From Talpa occidentalis (taxonomy: Eukaryota > Chordata > Mammalia > Eulipotyphla > Talpidae): a DNA stretch of 64,000 nucleotides. The position numbers and the translations under genes were made by a program. The notes beneath the pieces are model-generated. The model was given only the letters and a program-made list of their open reading frames with translations. It ran no database searches and had not been told where the DNA came from. This document shows positions 9,961 through 20,819 of this stretch, piece after piece. The stretch's first letter is position 1; every line of letters begins with the position of its first letter. The stretch lies in assembly GCF_014898055.3 (NCBI RefSeq), contig NW_023605083.1, forward strand, positions 67,077,715 through 67,141,714. The letters are read 5' to 3'.

Positions 9961-10441
9961 GAAGTGCTTTAAAGTGAGAGGGGTTCCTGGCAGGGAAGGT
10001 GGGGGGTCCAGGGATTGTTCCTTAGAGTGATTTAAAAATGAACCTAGTATAAACAGCCAGGCACAGAGACGGGGACTGCATGATGTGGAATCCAAAAAAG
10101 TTGACTTCATAAAAGCAGAGAGGAGAATGGCTGGGGACAGGCAAATGGGGAGATGTTGGTGGAAGGACTAAGAGTCTCAGCTACGTGGGGTGAATGAGCT
10201 CTGGGATCTTAGGTCTGGCAGTGACTATAGCTAACCTTAGATGTGGCTTTGCTGAGTTAGAGGAACTGGTGTCTGCCAGGAGCCCGGCTGTCTCCGGGAA
10301 GGCCCTGGTTCTGCACAGGAGCCCTACAGCAGCCCAAGACATGGCAGATCCCTTGTGCATCCCGTCCCTCACCCACCGGAGCTTGTTGTGCCAAGTACTG
10401 AGGTGCTCGGAGGCTAGGGAAGGTCGGCAGGTGTGTCTTAC

Positions 10442-10566
10442 CAGTGAGCAGCTGGAGGTCCGGGAGGGGTTCGGAGAGGACCCCCCGGCACTGCTCCTCC
10501 ACCGGCAGCGGGATCACCAGCAACCCGTCGGCCAGCTGAGGAAAGTCCTTGATGAAGTTGTTCTCC
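10442..10566 (-). CDS. ASTN2: astrotactin (probably ASTN2) internal exon, start of MACPF region
   Basis: This is the first of three consecutive coding exons (125 bp). Read on the minus strand, a pyrimidine-rich tract and AG (10568-10567) precede it and GTAAGA follows it (10441-10436). One base completes a split codon, then 41 codons run without a stop, from Glu-Asn-Asn-Phe-Ile-Lys-Asp-Phe to Leu-Gln-Leu-Leu-Thr, and one base is left over. The sequence matches my memory of the astrotactin segment that enters the MACPF domain. Astrotactins are neuronal membrane glycoproteins: ASTN1 supports neuron-glia adhesion during migration, and ASTN2 controls trafficking and surface levels of ASTN1 and synaptic proteins. 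The exon is CpG- and GC-rich compared with its introns. Entry phase 2, exit phase 1, so skipping it would shift the frame. ASTN1 is the alternative; the paralogues are very similar here. I favour ASTN2 because the upstream intron exceeds 53 kb. The preceding exon is outside the window. Confidence 0.93.
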
Positions 10567-10759
10567 CTGTGGAGAGGAGCAGAGACACTGCCAGGTTGAG
10601 GAAGTGGTGGCTGCCCAGGGCCAGGAGAGCAGGGCAGGAAGCTTGTGGGCAGGAGGAAGACTCATGGGTGGGTGGGTGGGGGTGCTCTGGCTTCCACGCC
10701 TCTGGTTCCCCGAATCCCAGCTCTGAGACTGTGCTGCTGAGGACACTTGAGCATCTAGG

Positions 10760-10880
10760 AGACCGGGCTTAAATCTGGGCCACACTCACTAACTGCCTGA
10801 CCCTGAGCCTGCTCCTGGTCTCAGCACCTCGGTTTCCTTGTCTAGACAGTGAGACCTCAGGGTCATCATAAACACTTAGT
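10760..10880 (+). repeat. MIR fragment
   Basis: gggcttaaatctgggc, cactaactgcctgaccctgag, cagcacctcggtttccttgtctag: MIR core, diverged. Confidence 0.6.
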
Positions 10881-11054
10881 GGGAGAAAGCTGTCAAGAGC
10901 TTGAAACACCAAGGGTGAGGCCCTAAAAATTGGACAGTGGGCTGCCAAACGTCCCTTTGCACAAGCACTGATGATGGTGAGCCGGAATGTGAGGGAGCAG
11001 AGAAGCGCTGGAGAGAGAGTGGGCAGGGTTAGCTGTGGAATCACATGGCAGCTT

Positions 11055-11165
11055 TTATAGACAGGGAGCTGGAGCCTGGAGAAGGAGCTTCTGGTTCCCT
11101 GACCACCATTGGGTTAGATTCAAATCCAGGTCACCAACTCCCAGGCCAGTGCCCCCTCTTGCCCT
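11055..11165 (-). repeat. MIR fragment
   Basis: Reverse-complement MIR-like text: tatagacagggagctggagcctggag and gattcaaatccaggtc. Confidence 0.5.
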
Positions 11166-12264
11166 GAATTCTTAGGGTGTCTCTGTCCCTTCTCTGCAGC
11201 ATCATCCCAGGCAACAGAAGCTGGCCAGAAAGGTCACCTCAGGGGCTGAATCCTAGTCTTAAGAAGGGTGGGGGGTGAGAGTGCTTACAGCTTTCTCGCT
11301 TCTAGACACAGACCTGCACCCAAAAGGAACAGCCTGCTGAGAGGGAGTGAGCCTCTTGTCCCCAGGGGTATGCAAACGGGTACCGTGATAGTCACTGGGC
11401 CTAGACGGCACCCAGGGCATTTCTGTATTAAAATCTGGTTTTTTGTAGTCTGAGATCCTCAGAGTTAGAGACACTAATTCCAATCTGGAGAGACAGAGGA
11501 GAGGGAGCAGGAGGGGAAGGAGAAGAATGAGGGAAGAGGTGTTTATCACTGCCTTTGCCACCTGCATGGGCAACCTTGACATCACAAGCAGAAAGAGGAA
11601 AACAAGAATATAAGAAAACCAAGCTAAGCCTTTGAAACTGCATTGCAGGTCGTTTAAAAGCAACTAGGAGTCACTGGGTCACCTTGCCTCTGTCTGCAGG
11701 CCTGGGTGTGTGCAACAGCCATGGAAGCGCATCTAGGTAGCGTGAACGGGGCATAAGGGGCCAAGTGCCCCCTTGGACTGTGGCCTCTGGGGTTTCTGAT
11801 CTTTCCTCAGAAATACAAGGGGTGGAGGGATGTTGTCCTTATCCTAGTCATTCAACTAAAATGCACTGAGCACACAATGGGGGGAATGGGTGCCAGTGGG
11901 GGGTAGCAAGGAGCTGGGAGCTAAGAATTGAGGGATAGATTGGATTCTCTCCTTGTCCTTCATATAAGGAGATAACAAACTAGCCACCAGAACAGTCAGA
12001 GGGACTCGGTCGGCTATGAGGAATTCCTGGAGGGCTGGGTGCTTCTGGGTCAGCAGAGCCCACGCACTTGATTTCTGGGTTGCAGAAGACAAGACCGGCA
12101 GGTCATCAAGACTGGGCTGCTATTCTGCTCGCAAGCATCTTATCTGCCAGACACGGAGCAAAGCTCTCATCCTGCAACTTTCTCATGTGTTAAAAGAGGA
12201 TCGTTAAATCTATGCAAACTGCTCCAATGACCTCACAACAATGATAGGATGATTGTGGCCTTTT

Positions 12265-12445
12265 GGGGGGGCCCCACAATGCACCAGGCACTGTTGCAAG
12301 TCGCTTACATGAGTCTTCACTTGGCTCTGTGAAGTAGGTGCCCTCTGGACCCCCATGGAGAGCAGGCAAAGCTGAAGCACAAAGCAGCGATGTAACTTCT
12401 GGAGGAAGGTGGCTAGAAGTGCAGACCCAGGCACCTGGCCCCAGG
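12265..12445 (-). repeat. MIR fossil
   Basis: caccaggcactgttgcaagtcgcttacatgag, tgtgaagtaggtgcc, gcaaagctgaagcacaaag: reverse-complement MIR in order. Confidence 0.7.
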
Positions 12446-13441
12446 ACCCGAAGTCCTCGTCACTGCTGTACACAGGCTGCCAGAGCTAGAAGCCATAGCA
12501 CCCATGGGGGCACTGAGTCCAGGCAGACAGCAGCTGAGGCTGTGACTCATTATGACTCGGCTGCTCCCTCCATGCTGTGTTCTCCGCATGGCCTCACTAA
12601 TTGTCATGAGATGCCACTCTCATTCTCAGAGCAACGGAAATGGGAGCTTTGGACATGAAATGATGTCCCTGGACTTAATGCCCAGTGCGCTCAGGAACAG
12701 GGGTCCGAAGGCAAGTTTATCTTTCTGCACTTTATCCTCCAGGGTCACCATTCTAATCTTCTCTGGGATGTGACTATAATCTCAGAGGAGGGGACAGAGC
12801 CACCTACTCTGCCCCCTTGCCTGTCTCCTCCAAACACTCTGCCTTCCAGTCATACCGGATTTGCCGCTGAGTAAATATGACCCCAAAGTGGCCATGGGAG
12901 CCAGAACAGAGGGTGATCCCAGGAGGGTGCAGGACCTGGCACATGACAGCCTTCTCCTTGGAGGGAAGTCCGTCCCTGAGCTTCCAGGAAGCAGGGTAGA
13001 TCCTACAGATACACATAAGAAGGAGGGAGAAGTGTAAAGAGGGAGAGAGAGGGAGGGAATGAGTTCACACACCAGTGTGGGAGGCTGGGAGGGAGGGAAG
13101 GAAAGAGGCCAGGACGAGGGCGAAGCAGCGATGATGACAAGACAGCAACTGCACACACCAAGGACAGCCCTGGGGCCTGGGTGATGGCCACGAGTCCTGC
13201 AGGGCCTCTGCCAGCAGAGGGCGCCCGGGTCCTTTGCATCCATCAGCTTTTTCTGGAGGCAGAAGTGGGATGTGAAGGCAGCTGCTGGAAAAGTTCCCGG
13301 CCCCCACCCCCCAGAACCTCAGCAGGAACTCTGTCTAGACAGCAGCTTCAAAATCCACCCACCTGGAAAGGTGACCTACAAGGGAGGCTGGCGGGGTGCA
13401 GCTTAAATGCAGATGGTCAGAAACTGAATTCAGATTCTTAA

Positions 13442-13442
13442 A

Positions 13443-13472
<30 letters not shown>
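13442..13472. repeat. (GT)n microsatellite
   Basis: About 13 GT units ending in a GCGCGC stretch. Confidence 0.95.
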
Positions 13473-13473
<1 letters not shown>

Positions 13474-13504
13474 CGGACAATCACTAGGAAGATAGGAAGA
13501 AGGA

Positions 13505-13570
13505 TGACCAATATTTATTGATTGGTCATATCTGCTGATCATCCATTATGTTCTAGGTAGTGTGACAAAA

Positions 13571-13646
<76 letters not shown>

Positions 13647-13790
13647 ATTGATTCTCACTGTATAGGAGCTCTAGAGACAACAGCTATGATTATTCCCACT
13701 TGTAGATGAAGAAATGGATACTCCCAGAAGAGGAGGAATGTTTCCCACCCAGCTCCACCCAGGAAACAGGTGTGCCAGGATCACACTGTC
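13505..13790 (-). repeat. MIR fossil interrupted by a microsatellite
   Basis: The two MIR halves (13505-13568 with attatgttctaggtagtgtgac; 13645-13790 with tattcccacttgtagatgaagaaatgga) are separated by a GT/GA microsatellite at 13571-13643 that grew inside the old repeat. Confidence 0.6.
13571..13643. repeat. (TG)n(AG)n compound microsatellite
   Basis: About 11 TG units followed by about 25 AG units with no interruption. Likely polymorphic in length. Read on the minus strand (the gene's sense strand) the GA run is a CT polypyrimidine tract. Confidence 0.97.
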
Positions 13791-13939
13791 ACATTGTCAC
13801 CACCGGGCTCCTCACTCAGGCTGGCACCCAGAGAGCACATTCAGTGAAACCCTCTAAGCCAAGCTCTGGGCTCAGGGATAAACTGACACCAAGCAGAGTA
13901 AGGTGTGTTTTGTGTCCACAGATGTGGCTGTCTGTGCAC

Positions 13940-13962
13940 GTGTGTGTGTGTGTGTGTGTGTG
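13940..13962. repeat. (GT)n microsatellite
   Basis: About 11 GT units flanked by CAC/GCACATG. Confidence 0.95.
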
Positions 13963-14027
13963 CACATGTGCATAAATGAATGTTATTTTGAGTAGAGACA
14001 GGACAATGTAGTGATAGACATTTCTTT

Positions 14028-14343
14028 TTTTTTTTTTTTTTTAATAGAGGCATGTTTTTATTTATTTATTTGTTTGTTTGTTTGTTTTGTTTATACATGC
14101 ACTGGGTACAGTCAGAAGCGCGGGAGGGCGAGAGAATTCACCAGAGCCAGAGCGGGGAGCAGAGCAGGCAGAAGGACCGAAGGACACTGCTGAGGGGAGC
14201 AGCGGGCGGCAGGAGAGGTCTGCTCACCATGTGGGACCCTCCTCCGGTGGCCGGGGAGCAGCTGGGGATCGAACCGCTGCGCCACAGAGGTCGCCGGCAG
14301 CTTCGCAACCCAGCGCTCAACCGCTGCGCCACCGGGGAGGCCC
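14028..14343 (-). mobile_element. tRNA-derived SINE, full length, with target-site duplication
   Basis: Minus orientation: poly-T at 14028-14042 is the A-tail; the tRNA-like head is at the right end, with the B-box-type gggatcgaacc near 14266 and the A-box region near 14310-14330. The 18-bp target-site duplication agtgatagacatttcttt is perfect (14010-14027 and 14344-14361). A short internal duplication of the gctgcgccac motif (14277 and 14323) is seen. High GC and CpG content suggest a fairly young copy. Forward and reverse frames through it are not genes. Confidence 0.95.
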
Positions 14344-14874
14344 AGTGATAGACATTTCTTTAGACAAACATCTCTGAAGAGAGTTCAATCTCTGCTGATG
14401 CTATACAGGCATGACTCATCACATTTTGTATAGATCCCCAGGGCTTCATGGGTTCCCTGGGAGTGAGAGGTCACATTCCTCCTATTCATGTCTTGGGCCT
14501 CCCACATTTCAGGGACTGTTCTACATATCAATGAGACAGCGGTGGAAAATCAGGAGGCCCCCTTCATGGAGACATGAGGTGAAAGCACTGGAAGCTTCAC
14601 TCTCTAGCCTTTTGCCTTGTTTATTGAGTCACTGCCCTCTGACCTCCAATTCTCCAGTTGCACTGAGTATCCTCAAGTTTCTCTTACAGGGCACACCCCT
14701 TCCTACAAAGGATGCCTTTGGAATTTGCCCTCTTTCTGGAAAGTTCTTGTGCCTCCTGCACCTGGTTAACTTCTACTTAATCATTCTAACTGAACATTAT
14801 TTCATTGCTTGTGAGAAAAATTCCCAGGATCAGCTATCCCGTTATACTCTCTCTTAGCTTCTTGTTCTTGGCAT

Positions 14875-15116
14875 AGAAAATATGTTTGCACACTGTACTG
14901 TGTAAAGAGATGGTTATAGTTAGAAGATAAAGTTTAAGGGGGAGGTTTAGAGACCAAAGGAGGAGAGCTGGGAGGCCCTTAACATAAGACTGGGGAGTTC
15001 AGGAAGGCTTCCTGGAGGAGGTGAGTCTTGACAGATTGGGAGGATTGTTCAGGGAGAGAACAGGGAAGGGAAGTGGGGGTGGGAATTAGGCAGAAAGAAT
15101 AGCATGTGTAAGGTCC

Positions 15117-15197
<81 letters not shown>

Positions 15198-15290
15198 GAA
15201 GAGGAGGAGGGGAACACACATTGAGTAAATAGCAACGATGGGCTGGAGAGGGTCAAGTGGGCATCAGATCCTAGGAATCTTCTACGTAAG
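14875..15290. repeat. local duplication, copy A (L2-derived, with GT/GA microsatellite)
   Basis: Shares about 85-90% identity by eye with 19075-19480, including flanks on both sides of an internal microsatellite: tcaggaaggcttcctggagg, gtgagtcttgacagatt, gaatagcatgtg, and after the microsatellite gagtaaatagcaacgatgg and gggcatcaga. The core reads as L2 in reverse orientation. A third, partial copy is at 16178-16250. Confidence 0.85.
15122..15191. repeat. (GT)n(GA)n compound microsatellite
   Basis: About 14 GT units then about 20 GA units; inside duplication copy A. Confidence 0.97.
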
Positions 15291-15379
15291 AAGGGAATGT
15301 GGGCTTTATTCTGAGGACATTTTCTTCCAAGAAGAGCTTCACAGATCCTAACCACAGGTGTCTCATGTCTGACACCTCC

Positions 15380-15510
15380 CTTGTCCACTACACAGCAAGC
15401 TCCCTGGGGCTGACACCATGCCTGCACCAACCACTGCTGTCCCCCAGGGCCCAGCACAGTGCAGGCTGCTTATTAAGTAGATGCTCAAAAAACACTGCTT
15501 GAACAGTGTT
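15380..15510 (+). repeat. L2 LINE 3' tail
   Basis: ccctggggctgacaccatgcctgc, ccagggcccagcacagtgcaggctg and attaagtagatgctcaaaaaa: standard L2 tail. Confidence 0.7.
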
Positions 15511-16064
15511 TGTTCAAAAGAAAAAGGACACCCAAGACAAAAGTAACATGTGTAGGACCTGCACCTCTTGATGTCTTGGCACAAGGTTGCAGCACGTTTA
15601 TGGACTCAAAGGATTTGGGGTGCATGAGTCAAAACTTGCAGATCTTGCACAAGAAGCTTTCAAACTCTTTGTTCTTCCTCTAACTTACTAAGTGTGTGGG
15701 CATCCTGGCTTCTGTGGAGCTTAGACTGGCACCAGGGACCACTGAGCTCATGGGCACCAGAGGGAAAGATCTCCCTAAGTCTGGCTAATCAGACACACCC
15801 TCCCCGACTTGGGGAGTATGCAAGCCTGCCTGTGCACTCATATAAGGGTGGGGGTACAGGGGATGGAGTGGGGTGAGACATGCCAGCTGGAAGCAAAATG
15901 CCCAGTTAAAACACCACCTCCTCTAGGGAACCACTTCAGTTTTCCCCAGTTGGAATAAATCTTTCCTATCCTTTTTCTCTCAGGCATCATGTTTGTGAAT
16001 GGATTCCAGAAGGGGCCTTGGGATCTGCTGGAGGAAAGGGCATGAGCTCAGAAGGCGTGATGCA

Positions 16065-16160
16065 GACATGGGTCCGAATTCTGACTGTGTGACCTTGGGG
16101 AAGTCACTTGCATTTTGTGAGCCTTGGGAACGTCATCTGTAAAATGCGGGTAATGTGTTT
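16065..16160 (+). repeat. MIR fossil
   Basis: tctgactgtgtgaccttggggaagtcacttgcattttgtgagcc, cgtcatctgtaaaatgcgggtaat: clear MIR core. Confidence 0.85.
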
Positions 16161-16177
16161 AGCTCTAAGTGATCCGG

Positions 16178-16250
16178 AGGTTGTCCAGGGAAAGAGCAGG
16201 AAAGGAAGGTGGTGGTGGGGTTTAGGCAGAAAGAATAGCATGCATAATCT
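16178..16250. repeat. local duplication, partial copy B
   Basis: Matches the middle of copies A and C: gttgtccagggaaagagcag, ggggtttaggcagaaagaatagcatg. Lacks the microsatellite and both outer flanks. Confidence 0.75.
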
Positions 16251-17458
16251 AGGTCCTTTCCTGAGTCCCACATGAGATCCTGCATCTTTGGAGAGCCTCA
16301 AATGCCCAGTGCAGTGCCTGCTCATGGTACAAGCATCCTAAGCTGCTGCTCAATCTAAGACAGCGGCCAGGGGCATCTGTGCCCTCCAGGCCACGCTGTA
16401 TGACCTCTCGGGGACACAAGGCCTCTGGGGCTTTCCCATCACCCAGGCTGTTCTTGTCTAGCTTCGCTGTGGTCAGCCATGTTGACAAGTATGACAAGCA
16501 AGGGAGCTGGTCTCCCCTGCTACTCTCCCCCACCCCTCCCAGGTCGTCACTCCCTCCTGCCCCCATTTAAGAATATGTGTGAGTGTTTTGGATACATTAA
16601 TACACAGTCACCAGTATGCATGAGCCGATCACCCCTCAGTTCTGGGGAAATTAGCATTTAAATTGAGGTATTTCAGGGAAGTAAATCACCCCAGAGCCAG
16701 CTAGCACTGTCTGTGGCCTTTTCCTAGTGGAGGGAAGGCTGAGAGCTATTGTTTGGGAGGGGGCCACTCGCCCCAGCTCTCCCTAGGCTGCCCAGAGCCT
16801 CCAAAAGTGCAGCACCAACCCCCAATGGCAATAAGGGCATCTTTCTGGTTTAAATGGAGCCTGTTCCCTCCCCTCCAACAAAACCAATTGTCTCTGCCCA
16901 GTGAGAAAGGGTCCTGGGGCTGAGATATGGCTTCCTCTGTGATCAAGATGCTGAAAGAAACCTCTTTTCATCTTGACTGTCACTGCCTGGCTCTGTGGTT
17001 TGGGGGAGACACTCCTCACATCTGGAACTGGAAGGGGGTGGGGGCTGGAGCAAAATATTTGTTTCTATGAACCCCCAATCAAGAGATTGGGCTAGATTGT
17101 ATAGCCATTCTGTGGGTTCTGGGGTCTGGAGGGTCTGGGGGTGTGGAGACTGAAGTGGGGGATTGTCCTGGTCTGCGCTCAAGCTCTGTCTTTCTTGGGG
17201 AACAAGTAGAACTTCTGTTCTCGTGCTTCCTAATGATGGGTCTTCACTGAGTCCGCTAAGTCCTCAGGCTCCCAGATTCTGTCAGACTTTCATCCAACCC
17301 TTCATTCATTCATTCAACAGATCTGTACTATTTTGTTTGGGTAAGTTCTATCAGTTAATGTTCTTTAAATTTTTTGCTTTAGGAAATAAAAACAGAGGGA
17401 AGTTTAATAATAACATATATGTATACCTCCTGTATATGTGAGCATCCCAGCATGGCTA

Positions 17459-17870
17459 AGTGGTTCCTTTTTCAATTTAATAAAATATTATTGATTTGCC
17501 ATAGTCTTACAATACTCTATAAATTTGGGGGGCATATCTTCACTGTGCATGTGTGGATGAGCCTCACCCCACCCACCACCAAAGCTGTGGTCCATTCCCA
17601 CATTGGGCTGCTGCCCACAACCCTTCCCCCACCCTTCTCCCTTCTGCTAACCACTCAATTTTTCAGAGTCTAGGAGTTGTTTTTGTTGTGATGTGTTAGT
17701 TCATTAGCTTTGGTTATTTATATTCCACATAAGAGAGAAACCAAACGATCATTGTCTTTTTCCTTCTGACATATTAGGCTCAGCATAATCACCTCAAGTT
17801 CCACCCATGTGTCGCAAGTGGCAAATCTCTGCTATTTTGTGCCAGGCATTGGGAAAACAATGATAAAACC
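17459..17870 (-). mobile_element. 5'-truncated L1, 3' UTR
   Basis: Reads as an L1 3' end in reverse: aataaaatattattgatttgcc, ctgtgcatgtg, the pyrimidine-rich cccacaacccttcccccaccctt (matching the G-rich L1 3' UTR on the other strand), then agagagaaaccaaacgatcat and catattaggctcagcataat. Diverged. Confidence 0.7.
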
Positions 17871-19074
17871 GACTCCATTCTCAGCTTGCTCAGAGCTATG
17901 ACAGAGACTCCGTGTGCAGATGCACGTGAGGTAAATCATGGTTTATCGAATGCTAAAATGAAGCACTTTTCATTCGCCATCAATCATATATCTGTGGCCC
18001 CCCACCTGCTAAATCAAAGAACACTGTCCCTTTGGTAGAAGCACAGATACCATCTAGAACACAGAGCAGGTCACAGCTCGACTTTGCTTCTCAAAGGTAA
18101 CTTGTAGTGTCTGGAGTGAGACAATAGTTTCCAAAGCCAGCCTGGGCAGGGAGTGAGGGTTCCCTTGTATATCAAAGCCAGCCTGGCCGACTCAGATCAC
18201 AGAGTCTTGTTTTAATGCACAGATACTGCAGACTAGGATCTCAAGGAGGTCCCCACCAAAAAGGAAAAGAAAGGACAAACCCTTCTTTCTGCCCCTTGGC
18301 CTGGGAGGGATTGCTGTGGAGAGACACCCAGAAAGCCAAGAGTCCACACCTGAGTCTCAAGGACCCCCTCTCTGACTTTTTAGAAGTCAGCCCCTCCCAC
18401 AAAGCCTCTCCCCTCAATTATGAAGGTGGTGCAACAAATGCCTAAGATAGCAACCAGGAGAGCAGTAACAATGGGGTTTGCTTCCCTAGATTGGGGAACA
18501 GTCTGGGAATTTGTCAGCCCCTTAATTCAATAAGCCAATGGGAGCTTCAATGAGAAGGCAACAGGAGGCCTGAAGTGAACCCCCAAGTCATGCACCCACA
18601 GGACAGAGGGAACAAAGCCGATGAGACTTCCTGGCATAGCGCCCCTGCTCCCATGGAGGCAGAGATGGGGAAGGAGGCCTGAGATTAGAACAAGGGGGCT
18701 TGGAATACAGGGACTCCATGGCCTTGAATTTTGGCAATAAATTCCAACATGTTGCTTTTCTCCAAAACCTCTCTGAGACTATCCATATAGTGGATGCCAG
18801 TGAAGGGACCGAAGCTGAGCTCAAACAAGAAGTCACGTGTGACCACAGCAAGGACCCAGCAGACCATGTCAGTACTAAGGTCCTTCTCCCATGAGCCCCT
18901 GCCCGGACCCTGAGACCAAGTGGAGGGAGGCAAGGGGCAACCGGGGCTGCTTATGGGGAGCTCAACTCTGAATGGATTGAACAGTTGTATCCTTAATCAG
19001 CAAGCTGAAATACCTTTTGGCCATCAGCGGAATGGAAACTTGAGGGAAAGACTATCAACTGCAGGAAATGAAGA

Positions 19075-19354
19075 CTACAGTGTATTTGCATAACCGACTG
19101 TAGTGAAAACATATTTGAACCCTGTCAAGAGGTGGTTACTGGTTAGAGCAACAAAGTCTAAAGTTCATAGGGGAGTTTGGGGGAGGGCAGTGGAGAGAAC
19201 AGTGGAGAGGCACTTAATGCAGACTGGGGAGATCAGGAAGGCTTCCTGGAGGAGGTGAGTCTTGACAGATTAGGTGGGTTGTTCAGGGAGAAAGCAGGGA
19301 AGGGAGGTGGGGTGGGGTTTAGGTATAAAGAATAGCATGTGCAGGAGTCCAAAG

Positions 19355-19390
<36 letters not shown>

Positions 19391-19480
19391 CAGAAAGAGA
19401 GAGAGAGAGAGAGAGAGAGAAGAGTAAATAGCAACGATGGCCTAGAGAGGGCCAGGTGGGCATCAGACCTTAGGAATCTG
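19075..19480. repeat. local duplication, copy C (L2-derived, with GT/GA microsatellite)
   Basis: Partner of 14875-15290, same orientation, 4.2 kb away. Continues with gaagccattgcagccttttcagcaggagaatgata, which is L2-family text in reverse orientation. Confidence 0.85.
19357..19420. repeat. (GT)n...(GA)n microsatellite
   Basis: About 16 GT units, a cagaaa interruption, then about 12 GA units. Confidence 0.96.
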
Positions 19481-20394
19481 TGTTGAGGACAAGGAAGCCA
19501 TTGCAGCCTTTTCAGCAGGAGAATGATACTATTTGACAGGAGCTGGAGAAGTGTATCTGGACACAGGGTGGAGGGTGGACTGGAGGCAGAGGCAGGAGGG
19601 AGGGAGGGCAGTTATAAGCTTCTTCAACAAGACACCTGCATACAATGGAGAAGCTGTGTAGCTGCCCATGGAGGAAAGGCACAGATGTCACCTGGACTCA
19701 GGAAGTAGAACGGGCTGGCCTCTGTCGTCAGTTGTCCTGTAGGGGAGCGGAACAAGGAGCCCAGGGGTGGGCTCCAGGTGCCCATCTCCCCCAGATTCCC
19801 TCATGGCTAATGTCAGAGACTTCTGGGCAACCCCATGTTCATTGACCATGACTGGAAAGGAGACTAGTATGCTTGGCCCATTAAAGACATCCCTGGCCTC
19901 CTTTCTGCCTCTGCCAGCTGCAGCTCCATGGCTATGTGTGAAGCCAGTGGGAAGATGGCCAGATCTGGAACAAAATCCCTGCATTCCTCGCATGCTCCCC
20001 ACCTACAGACAGAGGCTCAGGGCCATCATCTCTTCCTTAGCAGAATGCAGCTCACGCCCCCTACTCTCTGGGCTGTCTCAAAGCTCACACATGCCATGTG
20101 GCTTCACGGGCTATCCCTGCCCCATGCAATAGGGTCACTCTTATCTCAACAAGGCTTATGGGACAGATGAGCCAGGACAGAGGCAAGGCAGAGGAGCAAC
20201 TCATTTAAAGGTTCCTGGATTGTTTATTTAATTTGTTGGCAAGACCAGAACTAGGTATATTCTCCATGTCCAACCCAGAGCTGCTGTCACTTGCATGTTC
20301 TTGAAAGCTATTATGAATGACCACTTCACCTGCTAGATGTTTGCTTTGAACAGCAGACACCTGTCAAGCAGGGGATGCGTCTGATTATTTGCAC

Positions 20395-20575
20395 CCTTCT
20401 CTGAGCCCTCTTGGGGAAGGCAAACAGACGTGGTGTCCTTCCTCCTGGAAGCCCTCACTGAGCCCCTTCTTTGAAAGCAATGTCCTTCTACATCCATAAC
20501 ACGGACTTTGGCTCTGATCTCCAGATCACGAGGCTCAGCGAGGTCTGTTTGTTCTCTGCATGTCTGTCTCCTCTA
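20395..20575 (+). repeat. possible L2 fragment
   Basis: ccttcctcctggaagccctcactgagcccct and tgtttgttctctgcatgtctgtctcc are L2-like. Weak. Confidence 0.45.
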
Positions 20576-20819
20576 CCAAGCTCTGTAGCACTAAGTTATA
20601 GGGATCAATATGGTGAATGTGAGGCCCCATCCTCCCCTCCCCTGATTCCCAGGTCTGGGAAGTACACAGCCTGACAGCTGTCTTTTTTGTTTAAGCCACT
20701 ATCCCCTCACCCAGGGACAACAGCAACAGCAGGCTAACTACATTCTCGGTACCAGTCTCATCCCTCCAATTTGTCTACCCTCATGCAACCAGCAGGATTT
20801 CCTACAATGATGATCCTAA

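Larger units (their letters stand above)
6621..10441 (-). other. astrotactin intron, 3.82 kb
   Basis: Complete intron between exons 10442-10566 and 6516-6620, phase 1. Holds a possible DNA-transposon fossil (about 7240-7430), a repeat-poor AT-rich block (7540-7920), an L2 (8330-8515), MIR copies (8760-8925, 9240-9350, 9820-9960) and a 20-bp tandem duplication (9781-9823). I see nothing definable in 6630-7230, 7930-8320, 8930-9230, 9360-9780 or 9970-10440. Confidence 0.88.

Noticed and set aside
10194..10772. 192-codon plus-strand frame, the longest in the window
   Set aside because: Antisense to the exon 10442-10566 and flanking intron; no recognisable motif and no support for a plus-strand gene.
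10438..10785. 115-codon minus-strand frame over the exon 10442-10566
   Set aside because: It is in a different frame from the exon and runs into the intron; it is a shadow of the real exon.
12782..13243. 153-codon minus-strand frame as an astrotactin exon
   Set aside because: No astrotactin similarity. The one splice-compatible piece (12821-13002) is 182 bp and would break the frame into the next exon; it is kept only as a low-interest cryptic-exon finding.
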